Positions 35,011-45,711 of a DNA stretch of 64,000 nucleotides are shown piece after piece. The translations under genes and the position numbers were made by a program. Under the pieces are notes generated by a model that did no database searches, was not told the DNA's origin, and worked only from the letters and a program-made list of their open reading frames with translations. The stretch comes from Candidatus Hadersleviella danica (lineage in GTDB: Bacteria; Chloroflexota; Anaerolineae; Promineifilales; Promineifilaceae), in assembly GCA_016711405.1 (NCBI GenBank), contig JADJSZ010000013.1, positions 21,751 to 85,750 of the forward strand, in the 5' to 3' direction. Position 1 is the stretch's first letter. The number at the start of each line of letters is the position of its first letter.

Positions 35011-36398
35011 ATGTCAAAAACCTATCACTTTTGGATAACCGGCTGTCAGATGAATTATGCCGATGCGCGGCGGGTGGAGACCGGGTTGGAAAAGCTCGGC
35101 TATAAGGCCAACCCCAGCATCGAGGATGCGGATGTGGTCGTGCTACAGACCTGCACCGTGCGCCAACAGTCGGAAGACAAGGCTTACGGCCGTCTGCACA
35201 CCCTGCGCCCCCTCAAAGAACAATTCCCCGATAAGACCATCGCCGTCATGGGGTGCGTCGTCGGTGTGCGTGGCAACGAACCGCTCGAGAAGAAATTCCC
35301 CTTTGTGGATGTGTTTATGGAACCCTCCACCGATGGCCAGCCGCTGGTCGCCCATCTGACCCAAGAGGAGGCGCAGGCGGTGGAGGAAACGGCCGCCGCC
35401 CAACGCCACGCATGGCAAGATGGGGAAGTCGTGCTTTCGGCCGATTTGGTGGGCGAACAAGCCCCCGTTTCCGCTCCCGTAGCCATCGTGTATGGCTGTT
35501 CCCATGCCTGCACCTTCTGCATCATTCCGCAAAACGCGGCCGTGAACGGAGTTGCCCCGTGGGCGAAATCGTGGCCGAAGTGCGCTCCCTCGTCCGCCAA
35601 GGGGTCAAAGAGGTGGTCTTGCTTGGCCAAATCGTAGACCGCTACGGTTACGATGTGCCCGATGGCCCCGACTTGGCCGATTTGCTTCAGGCCGTCAATG
35701 GGGTCGAGGGTCTCGAGCGCATCCGCTTCTTGACCAGCCATCCAACTACATGACCGACAAAATCCTGCACGCCGTGCGGGATTTGACCCAAGGTGATGCC
35801 CCAAATCGAAGTGCCGATTCAGGCGGGCAACAACGAAGTGCTGGCCAACATGCGCCGCGAATACACCCGCGAGGAGTACCGCGCCCTCATCCACAAAATT
35901 CGGGCGATTATGCCCGATGCGGCCATTCACGGGGACATTATCGTCGGCTTCCCCGGCGAAACGGATGCGCAATTCCAAGATACCTACGACATTTTGGAAG
36001 AACTGCAACTCGACAAAATCCACCTTGCCCGCTATAGCCCCCGCCCCGGCACGGTTAGTGCCCGCAAAATGGAGGATGATGTGCCCGAGGATGAAAAACG
36101 GCGCCGCTTCCAGCTATTAGAGGAGCAACAAAAGCGCACGGCACTGGACAAAAACAACCGTTTTTGGGGCACTGTGCAAGAGGTGTTGGTGGAGGATATG
36201 CACAAGGGGCGTTGGCGCGGCCGTAATCCGCACAACAAACTCATCTTTTTCGACGACCCCCGCGATTTGCGCGGCCAGTTGGTCAATGTGCGCATCACAT
36301 GGGCAGGGCCGTGGAGCATGTCGGGTGAGGCGGTAGATAAGCCCGTCGCGGCCGAGCCTGTGCTGGCAGTGGAGAGTATCCCGTTGGCAGTGTTTTAA
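35011..36398 (+). pseudogene. miaB: tRNA methylthiotransferase MiaB (three frame breaks)
   Basis: Reconstructed, this is a 462-residue methylthiotransferase that modifies i6A37 in tRNA. The N-terminal MTTase domain starts TGCQMNYADAR; the radical-SAM cluster motif is CSHACTFC; the TRAM domain lies at the end (about residues 380-450). Frame breaks: near 35530, one A missing from an A-run after CCG; near 35748, one C missing in SHP-NYM; near 35788, one extra A before CCCAAGGTG. All are small and homopolymer-like, so an intact gene with consensus errors is the better guess. Confidence 0.88.
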
Positions 36399-36480
36399 GG
36401 GCTATAAGCTGTCAGCTATTAGCCTTTAGCCATAAGCCAACAGCTTACAGCTAATAGCTAACAGCTGAAAGCTAACAACC
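36399..36480. repeat. AGCTAATAGC-type repeat tract
   Basis: Degenerate CAGCTAT/AGCTTAC/AGCTAAC units in both senses fill the spacer and end one base before the next ATG. Confidence 0.6.
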
Positions 36481-36481
36481 C

Positions 36482-37185
36482 ATGCCCTCCTCAAATTCCA
36501 CAAAACCCCTATTTATGTGCCCGACCCGACGCGGGCGAAGCCGTTTATTACGGCCGAAGAACAAACCCGCGCGGCCGAAAATCCGCCGTGGCCCGTGCCT
36601 TTCCATTGCAAGCCGTGGGTGGATGGCCAAACAGCGGGCTGGACACTCTACTACGGCTACCTCACGCCGATTGTGGTGCGGGGGATGGGCGGGGGGCGGA
36701 TTGCAGTGGACAACCTCGAGCAGTTGGCGCGGGAGACGAACCAGCCCAAGGTGGTTGACCAGTTTGCGGATGGGTATTTTGGCCTTAGCACGGGGTATTA
36801 CTTCCAAACCCCAGCGGGGTTTGCCAGCTTGTTTATCCCTTCCCCCCATGCCCCCGCTGGCCTTAATTTGTTGACGGCCGTTCTCGAGACGGCGTGGTAT
36901 GCCCGCCCCATCTTTTTGGTGTACCATGCCCCCGCCGAGGGGGAGCAGGTGGCCTTGGATTACAAACAACCCATCGGCCGGGTGCTGGTTGTGCCCCTGC
37001 CCAGCCAAACGGAGGCGCAGGCGATGACGGCCGAGGAGGTTGCCGCCCTGCAAACTGAGGAGCAAGCGTATTTGGCGGAGGAGCGCACGACACCGCACAA
37101 ATGGACGGCCGCGACGGGGGCGAGCTTTACCCACCTGTACAAAATCAAAGCACGGGAACACGCCAGCCAAACCAAAGCGGAATGA
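36482..37185 (+). CDS. Hypothetical protein, DUF6065-like (one frameshift at start)
   Basis: About 234 residues. The reading from the ATG at 36482 needs one extra C near 36485 to give MPLLKFHKTPIYVPDPTR, after which the frame is open to the end. Features: PPWPVPFHCKPWVDGQTAGW, then LTPIVVRG, then a C-terminal Glu/Ala-rich helix. No signal peptide or membrane segment is seen. The opening resembles DUF6065-type proteins in layout, but I cannot confirm the family. Confidence 0.6.
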
Positions 37186-37204
37186 GCGACGGGTGACTAT
37201 TTTC

Positions 37205-37290
37205 TGCCAAAGGGTATTGGTGTACTGGTCTATTGGTATATTGGTGTATTTAATAGACCAATACACAACGACACCAATACACCAATAAAC
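37205..37290. repeat. TATTGGTC octads, inverted arrangement
   Basis: TGGTCTATTGGTATATTGG faces ACCAATACA units, as at 29475. Confidence 0.7.
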
Positions 37291-37319
37291 TTATCCACCT
37301 TTCCCCAAGGAGATAACCG

Positions 37320-38162
37320 ATGAACCACCTGAATGGCTTGAGCCAGCGTGAGCGGCAGGTAGCCGAACTGCTGTTGCAAGGGCAGAGCAACAAACAAATC
37401 GCCTTGCAGTTGGGCATTGCCCAACGCACAGTGGAGTTTCACCTCCAAAACTGCTATGCCAAGCTCCAAGTTGGTTCACGGGTAGAACTTATCCTCAAGT
37501 TGCGGCCGTCCACAGGCACAGAAACGGCCGACCTGCGGGAACCCACAGTTGAGCCAGCCCCCGTCCAAACGTATCATAGCCATGAACCCACTTCCCCCAA
37601 GCCGTGGGTGCAATCCTTACGACAAAATTGGTTGGTAATAAAAAAGGAGTTGGCAATGACCAAAAAAGCGTTTGTGACGGATGTGACCCACTTTTTGCAG
37701 AACCATTTGGTGGGTGTGGGAGTCTTGTTGTGGATAGCGGCCAGTCTGATGGTGCGCTATGTGGTTCTCCACATTGGCCTCTATTTTTGGGTCTCCTATG
37801 CCCTCATTGGGCTGGTGCTGACCCTTGGCAGTCTCTACTTGGGGCGGGGGTTGCGCATGCTAGGGGCAGGGCAGTTGAGCCACAGAGCGGCGGGGATGGT
37901 GGTGGCATGGCTGTTGTTGCCTTTGGGGGTAGCGGCCGTAGATTGGGTCTTGCTCTACACGGTGGCCAAATGGACGGGCGAGGCTTCGGTCAGTTTGCCG
38001 GGACTGGTTAACGAAGCGACATGGCGCACCACGGCCGATGGCTTCTCCTACCTCCACCGCCAACGGCTTACTTCGCACGATACATTGTGGCTATGGACGG
38101 CCGTTTACATGTTGCTCCTTGTCATTCTCGGCCGCCAGTGGCGAGGGAGTGCTGAGTATTGA
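37320..38162 (+). CDS. Membrane protein with N-terminal LuxR-type HTH
   Basis: A 280-residue protein. Residues 5-62 are a LuxR/GerE helix-turn-helix (LSQRERQVAELLLQGQSNKQIALQLGIAQRTVEFHL, given here only to mark the domain limits by its ends LSQRE and VEFHL). A polar linker follows to residue 100, then about four membrane helices (LVGVGVLLWIAASLMV onward). DNA-binding domains anchored in the membrane by a C-terminal bundle are known one-component sensors; the ligand is unknown. AAGGAG precedes the ATG. Confidence 0.8.
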   Translation: MNHLNGLSQRERQVAELLLQGQSNKQIALQLGIAQRTVEFHLQNCYAKLQVGSRVELILKLRPSTGTETADLREPTVEPAPVQTYHSHEPTSPKPWVQSLRQNWLVIKKELAMTKKAFVTDVTHFLQNHLVGVGVLLWIAASLMVRYVVLHIGLYFWVSYALIGLVLTLGSLYLGRGLRMLGAGQLSHRAAGMVVAWLLLPLGVAAVDWVLLYTVAKWTGEASVSLPGLVNEATWRTTADGFSYLHRQRLTSHDTLWLWTAVYMLLLVILGRQWRGSAEY

Positions 38163-38284
38163 GTGCTGAGTGCTGAGTGCTGAGTGAGAAGTCGGTCAGT
38201 CTTTCAGTCGCTCAGTCTTTCAGTCGGTCAGTCGCTCAGTCACTCCGCAATCCGCATTCCCCATTCCGCAATCCCCAACCCCCT
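38160..38284. repeat. GTGCTGA, CAGTCGGT and CCGCAAT repeat tracts
   Basis: Three families in series fill the spacer before the HprK-like gene. Confidence 0.75.
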
Positions 38285-38286
38285 TC

Positions 38287-39198
38287 ATGTTCTTGCGCCT
38301 TGCCGAACGTCTCACCATTGCCCTGCCCAGCCCCGAGCCGCAGTTGACACAGGCATGGGAAGGGCTGTTTTTGGGTGGGGGGGAGCCAGAACCAACGGCC
38401 GTGCCCGACTTCCAGTTGGACATCGCCACCACCACAGCGCCTTTGCCCCTGCCCCCCTGCCCCCCACTGGCGCACATTCCCCGCCCCGTGTACGGCGGCC
38501 GAACCCACCACCTAACCATCTACCAACCCACCCCCACCCAATACCACCTCCTCTTTGATGAGCAGGCGTTGGTGCGGGTAGATTTGGCCACGGGGCAAGC
38601 TTACGGGGTCTTGGCCGATGGGGCGCTGGTGGCCAACGGCCGCTTTCTCGACCTGACCCTGACCAGTTTGGGGCCGTTTTTGCGGCGGCGGGGGCTGGCC
38701 TTGGTGCATGGCTGTGTCGTGGCGCAGGGGGAGGAGGCGTTGTTGTTGCTGGGCGGCGTGGGGAGCGGCAAAACCACGGCCGCGCTCAGCCTCGTGCTGG
38801 GCGGCTGGCACTGGGTGGCCGATGATGTGGTGTTGCTGGCAGAGGAGGAAGAGGGGGTGGTGGCATGGCCGCTGGCGGCGCGGGTGGGGGTACGGCCGTC
38901 GAGCGGCCAATGGCTGGCTCTGCCCGAACAGTTGCCCACTATTTCGGCCGTGGGGGGTGTGCGCCTGACCCAATTGGCTTACACCCAACTAGCCGATGCC
39001 CCCACCAGCCGCCGCCAAACCTTGCCGCGCAGTATCGCGCTGGCGCACCTTTCGGAAGCGAGTGTAGACCAGTGGGATGCGCCGACGATGGCGGGGCAAT
39101 TCGCCTTGCTGGAACGATTATGTCAACAAGCACGGCCGTTTGCGCTCGCCCTCGGCCGTGATGTGGCTGAATTGCCGCGTTGGTGGGAGCAGAAGTAA
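38287..39198 (+). CDS. HPr kinase-like (HprK-related) P-loop protein
   Basis: A 303-residue protein. The C-terminal half has the HprK-type fold: LVHGCVVAQGEEALLLLGG, the Walker A loop GGVGSGKTTAAL, and WHWVADDVVLL with the acidic pair. The N-terminal 100 residues are variable and Pro-rich. Related kinases sit in peptide-modification clusters with PqqD-like proteins, but no such partner is adjacent. HPr itself is not encoded here, so the phosphoacceptor is unknown. Confidence 0.75.
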   Translation: MFLRLAERLTIALPSPEPQLTQAWEGLFLGGGEPEPTAVPDFQLDIATTTAPLPLPPCPPLAHIPRPVYGGRTHHLTIYQPTPTQYHLLFDEQALVRVDLATGQAYGVLADGALVANGRFLDLTLTSLGPFLRRRGLALVHGCVVAQGEEALLLLGGVGSGKTTAALSLVLGGWHWVADDVVLLAEEEEGVVAWPLAARVGVRPSSGQWLALPEQLPTISAVGGVRLTQLAYTQLADAPTSRRQTLPRSIALAHLSEASVDQWDAPTMAGQFALLERLCQQARPFALALGRDVAELPRWWEQK

Positions 39199-39280
39199 AA
39201 AGTGAGAAGTAAAAAGTGAAAAGTGGGGGTCACAAGTGCTTTTCACCTTTCACCTTTCACTTTTCACCTTTCACTTGCTA
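39195..39280. repeat. GTAAAAA/GTGAAAA heptads in inverted arrangement
   Basis: Facing arrays lie at the convergence of the HprK-like and PTPS-related genes and may serve as a terminator. Confidence 0.75.
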
Positions 39281-41231
39281 ACAGTTCCCAACACAGCCAC
39301 ATCCCCCCCGCCCAACACCCCCAACCTCGGGTAGGTTTCCCCCACCACCTCATACAACCCAGCCACCAGTGCAAACTCCCCTGCAGGCACATCGGCCAGC
39401 GGCAAAAGTAGCTCATCGGCCACTATTTCGCCCGCCACCCATTGGCTGGTTGGGTAGGTGTTGTGGCGGGGCATCCCATCGTGTTGGGCAAGGGGCTGGC
39501 CTGTGGCGGGGTCGAGCAGGTGGACAAAGTGGTGGTAATCGGCCATGCCCCCCTGCAACGCCTCCCAATAGAGGGTGAGGGCGAGGCCTTCGGCCGTTTC
39601 CTCGCGGGTGTAGCCGCGCAACGCAATCAGTGGCTCCCCTGCGGCCGACACAAAAGTTGCTTCGGCGGGCGTAATGCCCGCTGGCAAGCTGAAATTGGGC
39701 TGGTGGGCGGCAAAGCGCAACCCGCCATCCGCCCCTTCTATCCACACGCCCAAGCGGCGGGTCAGGATGACCTCTTGGCTGGCGTGGTCGTAGAGGGTCA
39801 CTGTTTGCACATAAGGGGGCGGGAACGGCCGTTCCTCAGGCAAGGGCAGGGGCAAGGCCACCCTATCCTGCACCCACTCCCCGGCGGGCCAGCCCACCGT
39901 TGGCAAATAGCCATAACCCGGCTGGCTATCAAACTGCGCCTGATGAAAGGGGATGCCCGTCTCGCTGGTTAGCCGCCACGACGTTTTGTAGCTTTCGCCC
40001 AGCGGCCGTGCCGTGAACCACGCCACGGTCATATCCAGCACGGTGGGGGTGCGTTGGCTGGCTTGCACGGGGCGCCCCTCGAGCGGGGTGGTGGGGGCTG
40101 GTTCGGCCGCCGAGGGGGCGGCGACGACCCGAATGGGGGGCAAACTAAGCGGCGCACGCGGTCTGCCAGCAGGGGTCAGCGGCCGTGTCTGCCCATCTGC
40201 CCACAAAATTTGGGGGAAATACAAACCCGCTGGGGTATTGGCGGGAATTTGGATCTGCATGAGATGGGCCCAGACATTTAATTCGGCCGTGGTTTGGGCA
40301 ATGGGAGCTACATCATTGTAAAAATAAGTTGCGGGGGTGGTGAGGGCAATGGTGACAAAGGTGTTCGCTTGTTCGGGAAGCTCAGTCCAAAACAGTGTCA
40401 ATTCCAGCGCGTCGCCAGCGAGAATGGCTTGGCTGTTATCGTATTCGTAGCGCATCAAATGGGCCCCATTTGTAAAGGCAATGCCTTCCCGTGGAGCGTG
40501 CAAGTAGCCCATCTCCCCAAAATCTTGGCTGAGATTTCCGAGAGGCGCGGCCGTTTGTCGCCCATCCCACCAACCCAAAGCGACTAAGCCCAGTAGGGCA
40601 AAAATAGCCAAATCGAACGCCAAGGGAGAGATATAAAAGTGAAAGCCACGTTTGGGTTGCCGCCGAAACCACACCACGCCATAGCCCAACATGCCCAAAA
40701 CAGCCAACAAGCTGATGAGTTCGGCCGCAAGGCGCGTGGGGGTGCGCCGGAAATTTAGGGTGAGGGTGTGGCTCCCCTCGGGCAAGGTGGCGGTGGCGAG
40801 GCCAGAGCCGCGTGCGGCCGTTAGTTCGATGGGTTGGCCAGCGGCCGTGGCCTCCCAGCCGAACCACAACATGAGTGGCAAAGTCAGGGTCGCCTCGGGG
40901 CTATCTACCACCACTTGCCAGACCTGTTTGTGGGTACGCTGGCTCGTGAGGGTGGCCTCGGCCGTGCCCGCCGTCACTTGCGCTCCCCACCGCTCGCCCG
41001 TGTTCAGCCATGCACTGCTCACGGGGCGGGGTTGCACGGCCGGGGTGAGGTATTCGTGGTTTATGGTCGTGCCGATGTTGCCCGTAAACCATTCATATTG
41101 GGCAATAGCCTCGGCCGTCACCGCTCCGTCCACAATGGGCAAATAATCGGGCCGCAAGCCCCCCAAACTAGTAATAGCCACCCCCACAATCACCCCTGCG
41201 GGCACGAGCCGCTTCACCCACGACCACTTGC

Positions 41232-41262
41232 CACTAACCACTAACCACTGCCCACTCACTCC
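41232..41262. repeat. CCACTAA heptads inside a coding sequence
   Basis: On the coding strand the units encode SGQWLVVSGKW, between a membrane helix and the next soluble segment. Confidence 0.65.
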
Positions 41263-41825
41263 CCCCACCAGCATGGCCCCAAAAAAGGCTTGGATGGACA
41301 AAAAGCGCCACGGAAACTGGGTAAAGGAAATGAGGGGCAGGTTATCCCACACGGGTTGGGAGAGGGGCATCATCATCAGGGTGGCGGCGGCCATGGCCAG
41401 CAGGGCGACGGCCGCCCAGCCCGCCCCCTCGCGGCGGCGGATGATGCTCCACAGGCCGCCCATCACCCCCAGCCCCAGCAAAACAGCTTGCACCAGCCCC
41501 ATGCGAAACGCTTGCAGGGCGTTGGTCTCGTAGCTAAACAGCAAACTGGTTTGGGCGAGTTCCGCAAGAGGACGGAAATGGCGGCTGTAGTGGAAATAAT
41601 CGGCCGTGATGCCAGCCAACTGGGTGAACCCCTGTTCGGCCAAGGCGGGCCACCAAAACCCCGCCGAAAGAGCCAGCCCGAGCAAAGCTCCCCCAGCCAG
41701 CCGCCCCAGTGTGGCCAGCCGCACCCCCTTGCTTTGCCCTATCACCACCAACCCCACCAGCAAGGCAAACGGGCTAAAGATGAGCGCCGAAATGTTGTGG
41801 CTGAGGAGCAAACCTGCATAAGCTA

Positions 41826-41905
41826 GTGCTAAGTAGAAAGTGCTGAGTGCTGAGTGCTGAGTCACCTCTGCACCCTCGCTCCTCTGCTCCTCCGCTCTTC
41901 TGCCC
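41826..41905. repeat. GTGCTGA heptads and CTCCTCTG octads inside a coding sequence
   Basis: Both intergenic families occur in frame and encode a polar loop (AEEQRSEGAEVTQHSALS) between two membrane helices. Confidence 0.72.
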
Positions 41906-42484
41906 AATTTCGCCATCGCTAAAAGAACGAGCGGAAAAAACGCCATCGCCCAAAACTCGGCGATGGAATCGCCGCGCACGTAGACGTTGACGAGGTGGAA
42001 GGGGGCGAGGGTATAGACGGTCGAGCTGAGCAACGCGGCCGTGTCATTCCCCACCAGCGCTGGCCGAGCCGAAAAGTGCCCCACGCGGCCGTGAGAAACG
42101 CGGCCAACTGGCTCAACTGAAGTGCCCGCACCCAAGCTAAAAGCCCAGCAAGCGAAAAAGCAGGGCGATGTAGTAGGCGAGGGGGGCGTAGTAGTTGTAG
42201 AAGGGGTAGCCGTAGCCGTAATTGCTGTCTGGCATCCAGCGCACGGGAAAATGGCCGTCGCGCACGGCCGTTTCCATTTGGTGCAACCGTTGCAACAAAA
42301 AAGGGCTGTCGCCACCCCCACGGGTGTTCAACAGCCCTTCACCGCTCAGCAATGGCCACGCCGCTATAACAGCGACGACCAACGCGAGTAAAAGCAAACT
42401 ATCAGCACGACGCATTGGGTTCAATTAGCAATGAGCAATGAACAAGGCACAAATTTGCTCATTGTTCATTGCCCTGTTCATTGA

Positions 42485-43779
42485 TTACGCTTTCCGTTGT
42501 TGCATGACGACTACCGCCAGCAAGACCATGAGCAGGACAACGGCGAGGCCGATGACCCCGAGGCCGACGAGACCCCAAACACCCAAACCTGCACTCGAGG
42601 CAGTTTCGGTGGGTTGTAACGCGCCCTCACCGGGCACGGCCGTTGCGCCAGCGGCTACGGTGGCGGTGGCGGTAGGTTGGGTGGCCACTTCGGTGGCAGG
42701 GGCGGCTTGTTTCACGCGGCTACCAAACTCAATCCCAATCGTCTTCCCTCTTCCATTGATAGTGATATTGCCCACGGTGGTCATTTCCAGTGTGCGGGCA
42801 CTGTTTGAAGCCACTTGGTAAGCCCCTGTGGGCAATCCCTCAAAGCAGACAGGGGTGGCGGTGCCGGGCGAAACGCCTTCGCTGACAATGCCGCCACCTT
42901 GGGCAATGGTAAAGCGAATACCCGCCATGTACCCTTCATTGGTCTCATGCAAGCCGTTGGCATTGGTATCGCCAAAAGCGTTGATGCAGATGGAGCCACC
43001 TGTTGGGGTGGGGGTGGGGGGGATGGGGGTCAGGCTGGGCACGGGGTTTCCGTGGGCACGGCCGTTGGTGCGGCCGTGGGAGGCACGGCGTTGGTTGCAC
43101 CACCACAGGCGGCGACGTTGGTTGTGGGACAGGGGTATTGGTGGGGGGAGCCGAGGTGGTCAGTTCCGCCTTGTCGAACCACGCATCCAAATGAGCGGCA
43201 AAGCCCGTGCCCGTAAAGTCTGCCTCGACAAAAACGGAGATTTTGGCTCCTGTGGCCGTCGCTTCTACGGCCGTTTGTTGCCATGCGTCGTGGGGAGATG
43301 GCATTGCTCCACCAATGGCCGAAGATGTCCACAACCCACTGCCCGTGGGATCAATGCCCGCGAATGCGCGGGTTTGTGCTACGGTCAGAGGCGGCGGGGT
43401 ATTGATCATTCGAGGTGCGAAGCCAGCCCCGCCGAGAAGCGGTAGGTGGTGCCGGCCGTCACGGCCACATCTTGCACCACCCCACCGCGCCATGTGTCAA
43501 ACTGGTTGCCCACCGCTTGCGAACGTGCGCCATCCAAAATGATGGCGCCGTTAAATTCTGGCCCCCACTTGGGCTGGACTGAATAACGCCCCGCACAATC
43601 GGCGACTTTGGCCGCTTCTTCGTGCCACCGCCCCCAACCCTGTGCCGCCCCATTGCTATATGGCTCTTCAAAACTGGGGTTAGAAAGCAGATTGGTTTGG
43701 GCTTCCAATCGCCGAGCATCCGCCCGAAACCCAAGATGGCTAATAAGGCAACCACGGCCAGCCATTGTAATTTGCACAT
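42485..43779 (-). pseudogene. Secreted C-terminally anchored surface protein with SdrD-B-like domain (frame breaks)
   Basis: The reconstructed order is: signal peptide from the ATG at 43779 (LQWLAVVALLAILGF); an N-terminal beta domain of carbohydrate-binding style (NLLSNPSFEEPYSNGAAQGW, later AGTTYRFSAG and TGAKISVFVEADF); a Thr/Pro linker; a B-like domain (ICINAFGDTNANGLHETNEG); a second linker; a C-terminal membrane helix; and the tail QQRKA. It should sit on the outer face. Frames change near 43722, 43410 and 43060. It is paralogous in layout to the next gene. GAGAGAAG precedes the start. Confidence 0.7.
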
Positions 43780-43797
43780 CTTCTCTCCTGAGAATAA

Positions 43798-43850
43798 ATA
43801 GTTACTGGTTATGCGTTATTCGTTACTGGTTATTCGTTAGTAACTATTCA
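43798..43850. repeat. GTTACTG/GTTATTC heptads
   Basis: The tract lies between the surface protein start and the third dyad element. A second small tract occupies 43935-44000. Confidence 0.65.
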
Positions 43851-43930
43851 GATAGAGATAGGAGATAGAGATAGAGGGGAACATGGTTGTTCCGCCGACT
43901 AAGGCTTCCTCTATCTCTACACTCTATCTT
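43851..43930. repeat. Dyad GAGATAGAG hairpin element, copy 3 (inverted)
   Basis: Read on the minus strand its centre (AGTCGGCGGAACAACCATG) matches copies 1 and 2. Confidence 0.75.
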
Positions 43931-44009
43931 GACCCACCCGAATAGTTACATTCGTTATTGGTTCAATGCACCAGCACCCCAACAACGAATAACCAATAAA
44001 ATAACCTCT

Positions 44010-45667
44010 TTACGCCCGACGGCCGCCGAGGACGACGAGAATGACCCCGACAAGCAAAACGGCCGCAATCCCCACAATGATCCATGTGACAAAAACTGGT
44101 GGAGGACGCTCTCGGCCACTCGGTTGCCGCCGCTTCTATTTCAGCGGCGGTGGTTTCGGCGGAAGTTGTATTTTCGGTAGCGGCCGTGGAGGTTTCACTG
44201 GTTGTCGTTGCCACCATAGCCACTTCGGCGACTTCTTCAGTGGTTTGGGCGGCAGGCGGCCGTCTCATCCACACAGCTCCCGAAATCGAGGCTAAAGTTT
44301 GCCCCGTCGGTGAGCGCCAGTGCCCAATCGGGGGCATTGCTGGCCATTTCGTTGGCGGCCAAGGGAGCGGCTGATGCGGTAAGTGCCCGCAAGCCCTCGA
44401 TGCAATAGGGTTCGAAGCACCATCGGTGACGTAGTTGCTAATCACGGCATCGCCATCGGCGATGGTGAAGGCCACGGCCGCTTTCAGCCCTTCGCCTTCG
44501 TTTAGAACGCCATCGCGGTTGGTGTCATCAAAAGCCCGCAGGCAGACGGTAGCGCCAACAGGTGCGGCCGTGGCTTCGGGGGATGGCTCGGCCGTGGGGG
44601 CAGGGGTTGCCTCGGCGGCCGTTTCGCCAGTGGTATCGCCAGAGTTTTCGGTGGTGGTCTCGGCGGCCGTGGCTTTCGGCTCGGGGGTCGGTTCGGCCGC
44701 AGGCGGGTCTACTTTGCCGATGATGTATTGTTCACCCACATTGATAAAGCTATCACGGGTGAGCGGGGGATTGAGTTCCAAGAACCCGTCCAAGGTGAGA
44801 CCGGCACGAGCGGCCAGTGCCCACATGGTATCGCCGGTTGTACAGTGACCAAAATTAACCCTTCCGCATTGGGGGTAGGGGGTAAGGCGCGCACAAAGAC
44901 GGGTGCGACGGGAGCAGTCCGCTGCCTGTGCCCACCACCAGCGGGTGCAGAGCCTTGGCCAACGACGACCAACGAGGCTTCATCCCAATAAATATCGTTG
45001 TGCTTTGCGTGGCTCGGCTGGGGCAGACCACATGAAGACGGTGACGGCCGTGCCTTGCGCCGCCGCTTCTATCTCGAAGGGCACATAATTGTCATACGGA
45101 TTTTGGTAGCCCGACCAGACAATACTGCCCGAAAACGGGTTGGAGCCACCTGTGGGATCTATGCCAATCCGCATATTAACGGGTGTGAGGTAATCTGAGG
45201 GAATCGCATCACTGGCGGGAAGACCATGCTTGCCCCAGATGCTGTACTTGACCCGCGCATTGGCGGGTACGGTGACTCGTTGCCACATGCCGGCCGTGTG
45301 GGTGCTGTGGAAGGTGAAGTATTGCGCCGCTTGTACGCCCCCTTTCACCCGATCAAGGTAGGGGCAGGGTTGGCTGGGGCAAACGGGCTTGTATTCAGGC
45401 ATCCGATTGATGAGTTCGCCGTCGGTGGCGCTTTGGGAAACCCACCACGGGAACCAGCCATCGGGCATTTGGGCGGTGGTGCAAACGCCAAGCGTACAAG
45501 CCGCTTTTTGTTGGTCGGTTTGGGGAACAAAGAGCTGTATTGCCCATCAAAGCCGGGTTAACCAGCAAGTTTTGCTGGGCATGGGCGATGGGTTGGCTGG
45601 CCACGGCCGCCCATAACCCCAAGGCCAATAAAATGGCCAGCGTCGGTAACAATCGAATTTGTCTCAT
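44010..45667 (-). pseudogene. Secreted anchored surface protein with LysM and SdrD-B-like domains (frame breaks)
   Basis: The start at 45667 follows GAGGAAG. Reconstructed order: signal peptide (PTLAILLALGLWAAVASQPIAHA), a CBM-like beta domain (AQYFTFHSTHTAGMWQRV, TAVTVFMWSAP), a LysM domain (GDTMWALAARAGLTLDGF, NVGEQYIIG), an Ala/Glu/Pro/Thr linker, a B-like domain (CLRAFDDTNRDGVLNEGEG), and a C-terminal helix ending LGGRRA. The helix and stop at 44010 are visible only after correcting the last frame. LysM suggests binding to peptidoglycan or chitin-like glycans. Breaks are near 45545, 44990, 44860, 44390 and 44100. Confidence 0.7.
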
Positions 45668-45687
45668 AATCTTCTTCCTCGTCTGAA

Positions 45688-45711
45688 TAAGTGCTAAGTA
45701 GAAAGTGCTAA
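45688..45711. repeat. GTGCTAA heptad tract, left part of the IS target
   Basis: The tract continues beyond the insertion sequence as AGTACTCAGCACTC at 46621-46634. Confidence 0.6.

Larger units (their letters stand above)
39271..42415 (-). pseudogene. Large PTPS-related/GT-C-like membrane protein (several frame breaks)
   Basis: The reconstructed product is about 1,050 residues. The N-terminus has a helix, then GGGDSPFLLQRLHQME and NYGYGYPFYNYYAPLAYY, matching the 6-pyruvoyl-tetrahydropterin-synthase-related membrane family (PF10131). About twelve helices and three extracellular beta domains follow; the last (HHFVHLLD, YPTSQWVAGEIV) is the domain shared with the proteins at 16187 and 19648. 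The likely role is in surface glycan assembly. Frames change near 42125-42140 and 42040-42110. Repeat tracts at 41826-41905 and 41232-41262 are translated in frame as loops. Confidence 0.75.

Noticed and set aside
35184..36023. Long antisense frame over miaB
   Set aside because: It mirrors the miaB coding region, has no recognisable domain and no ribosome site.
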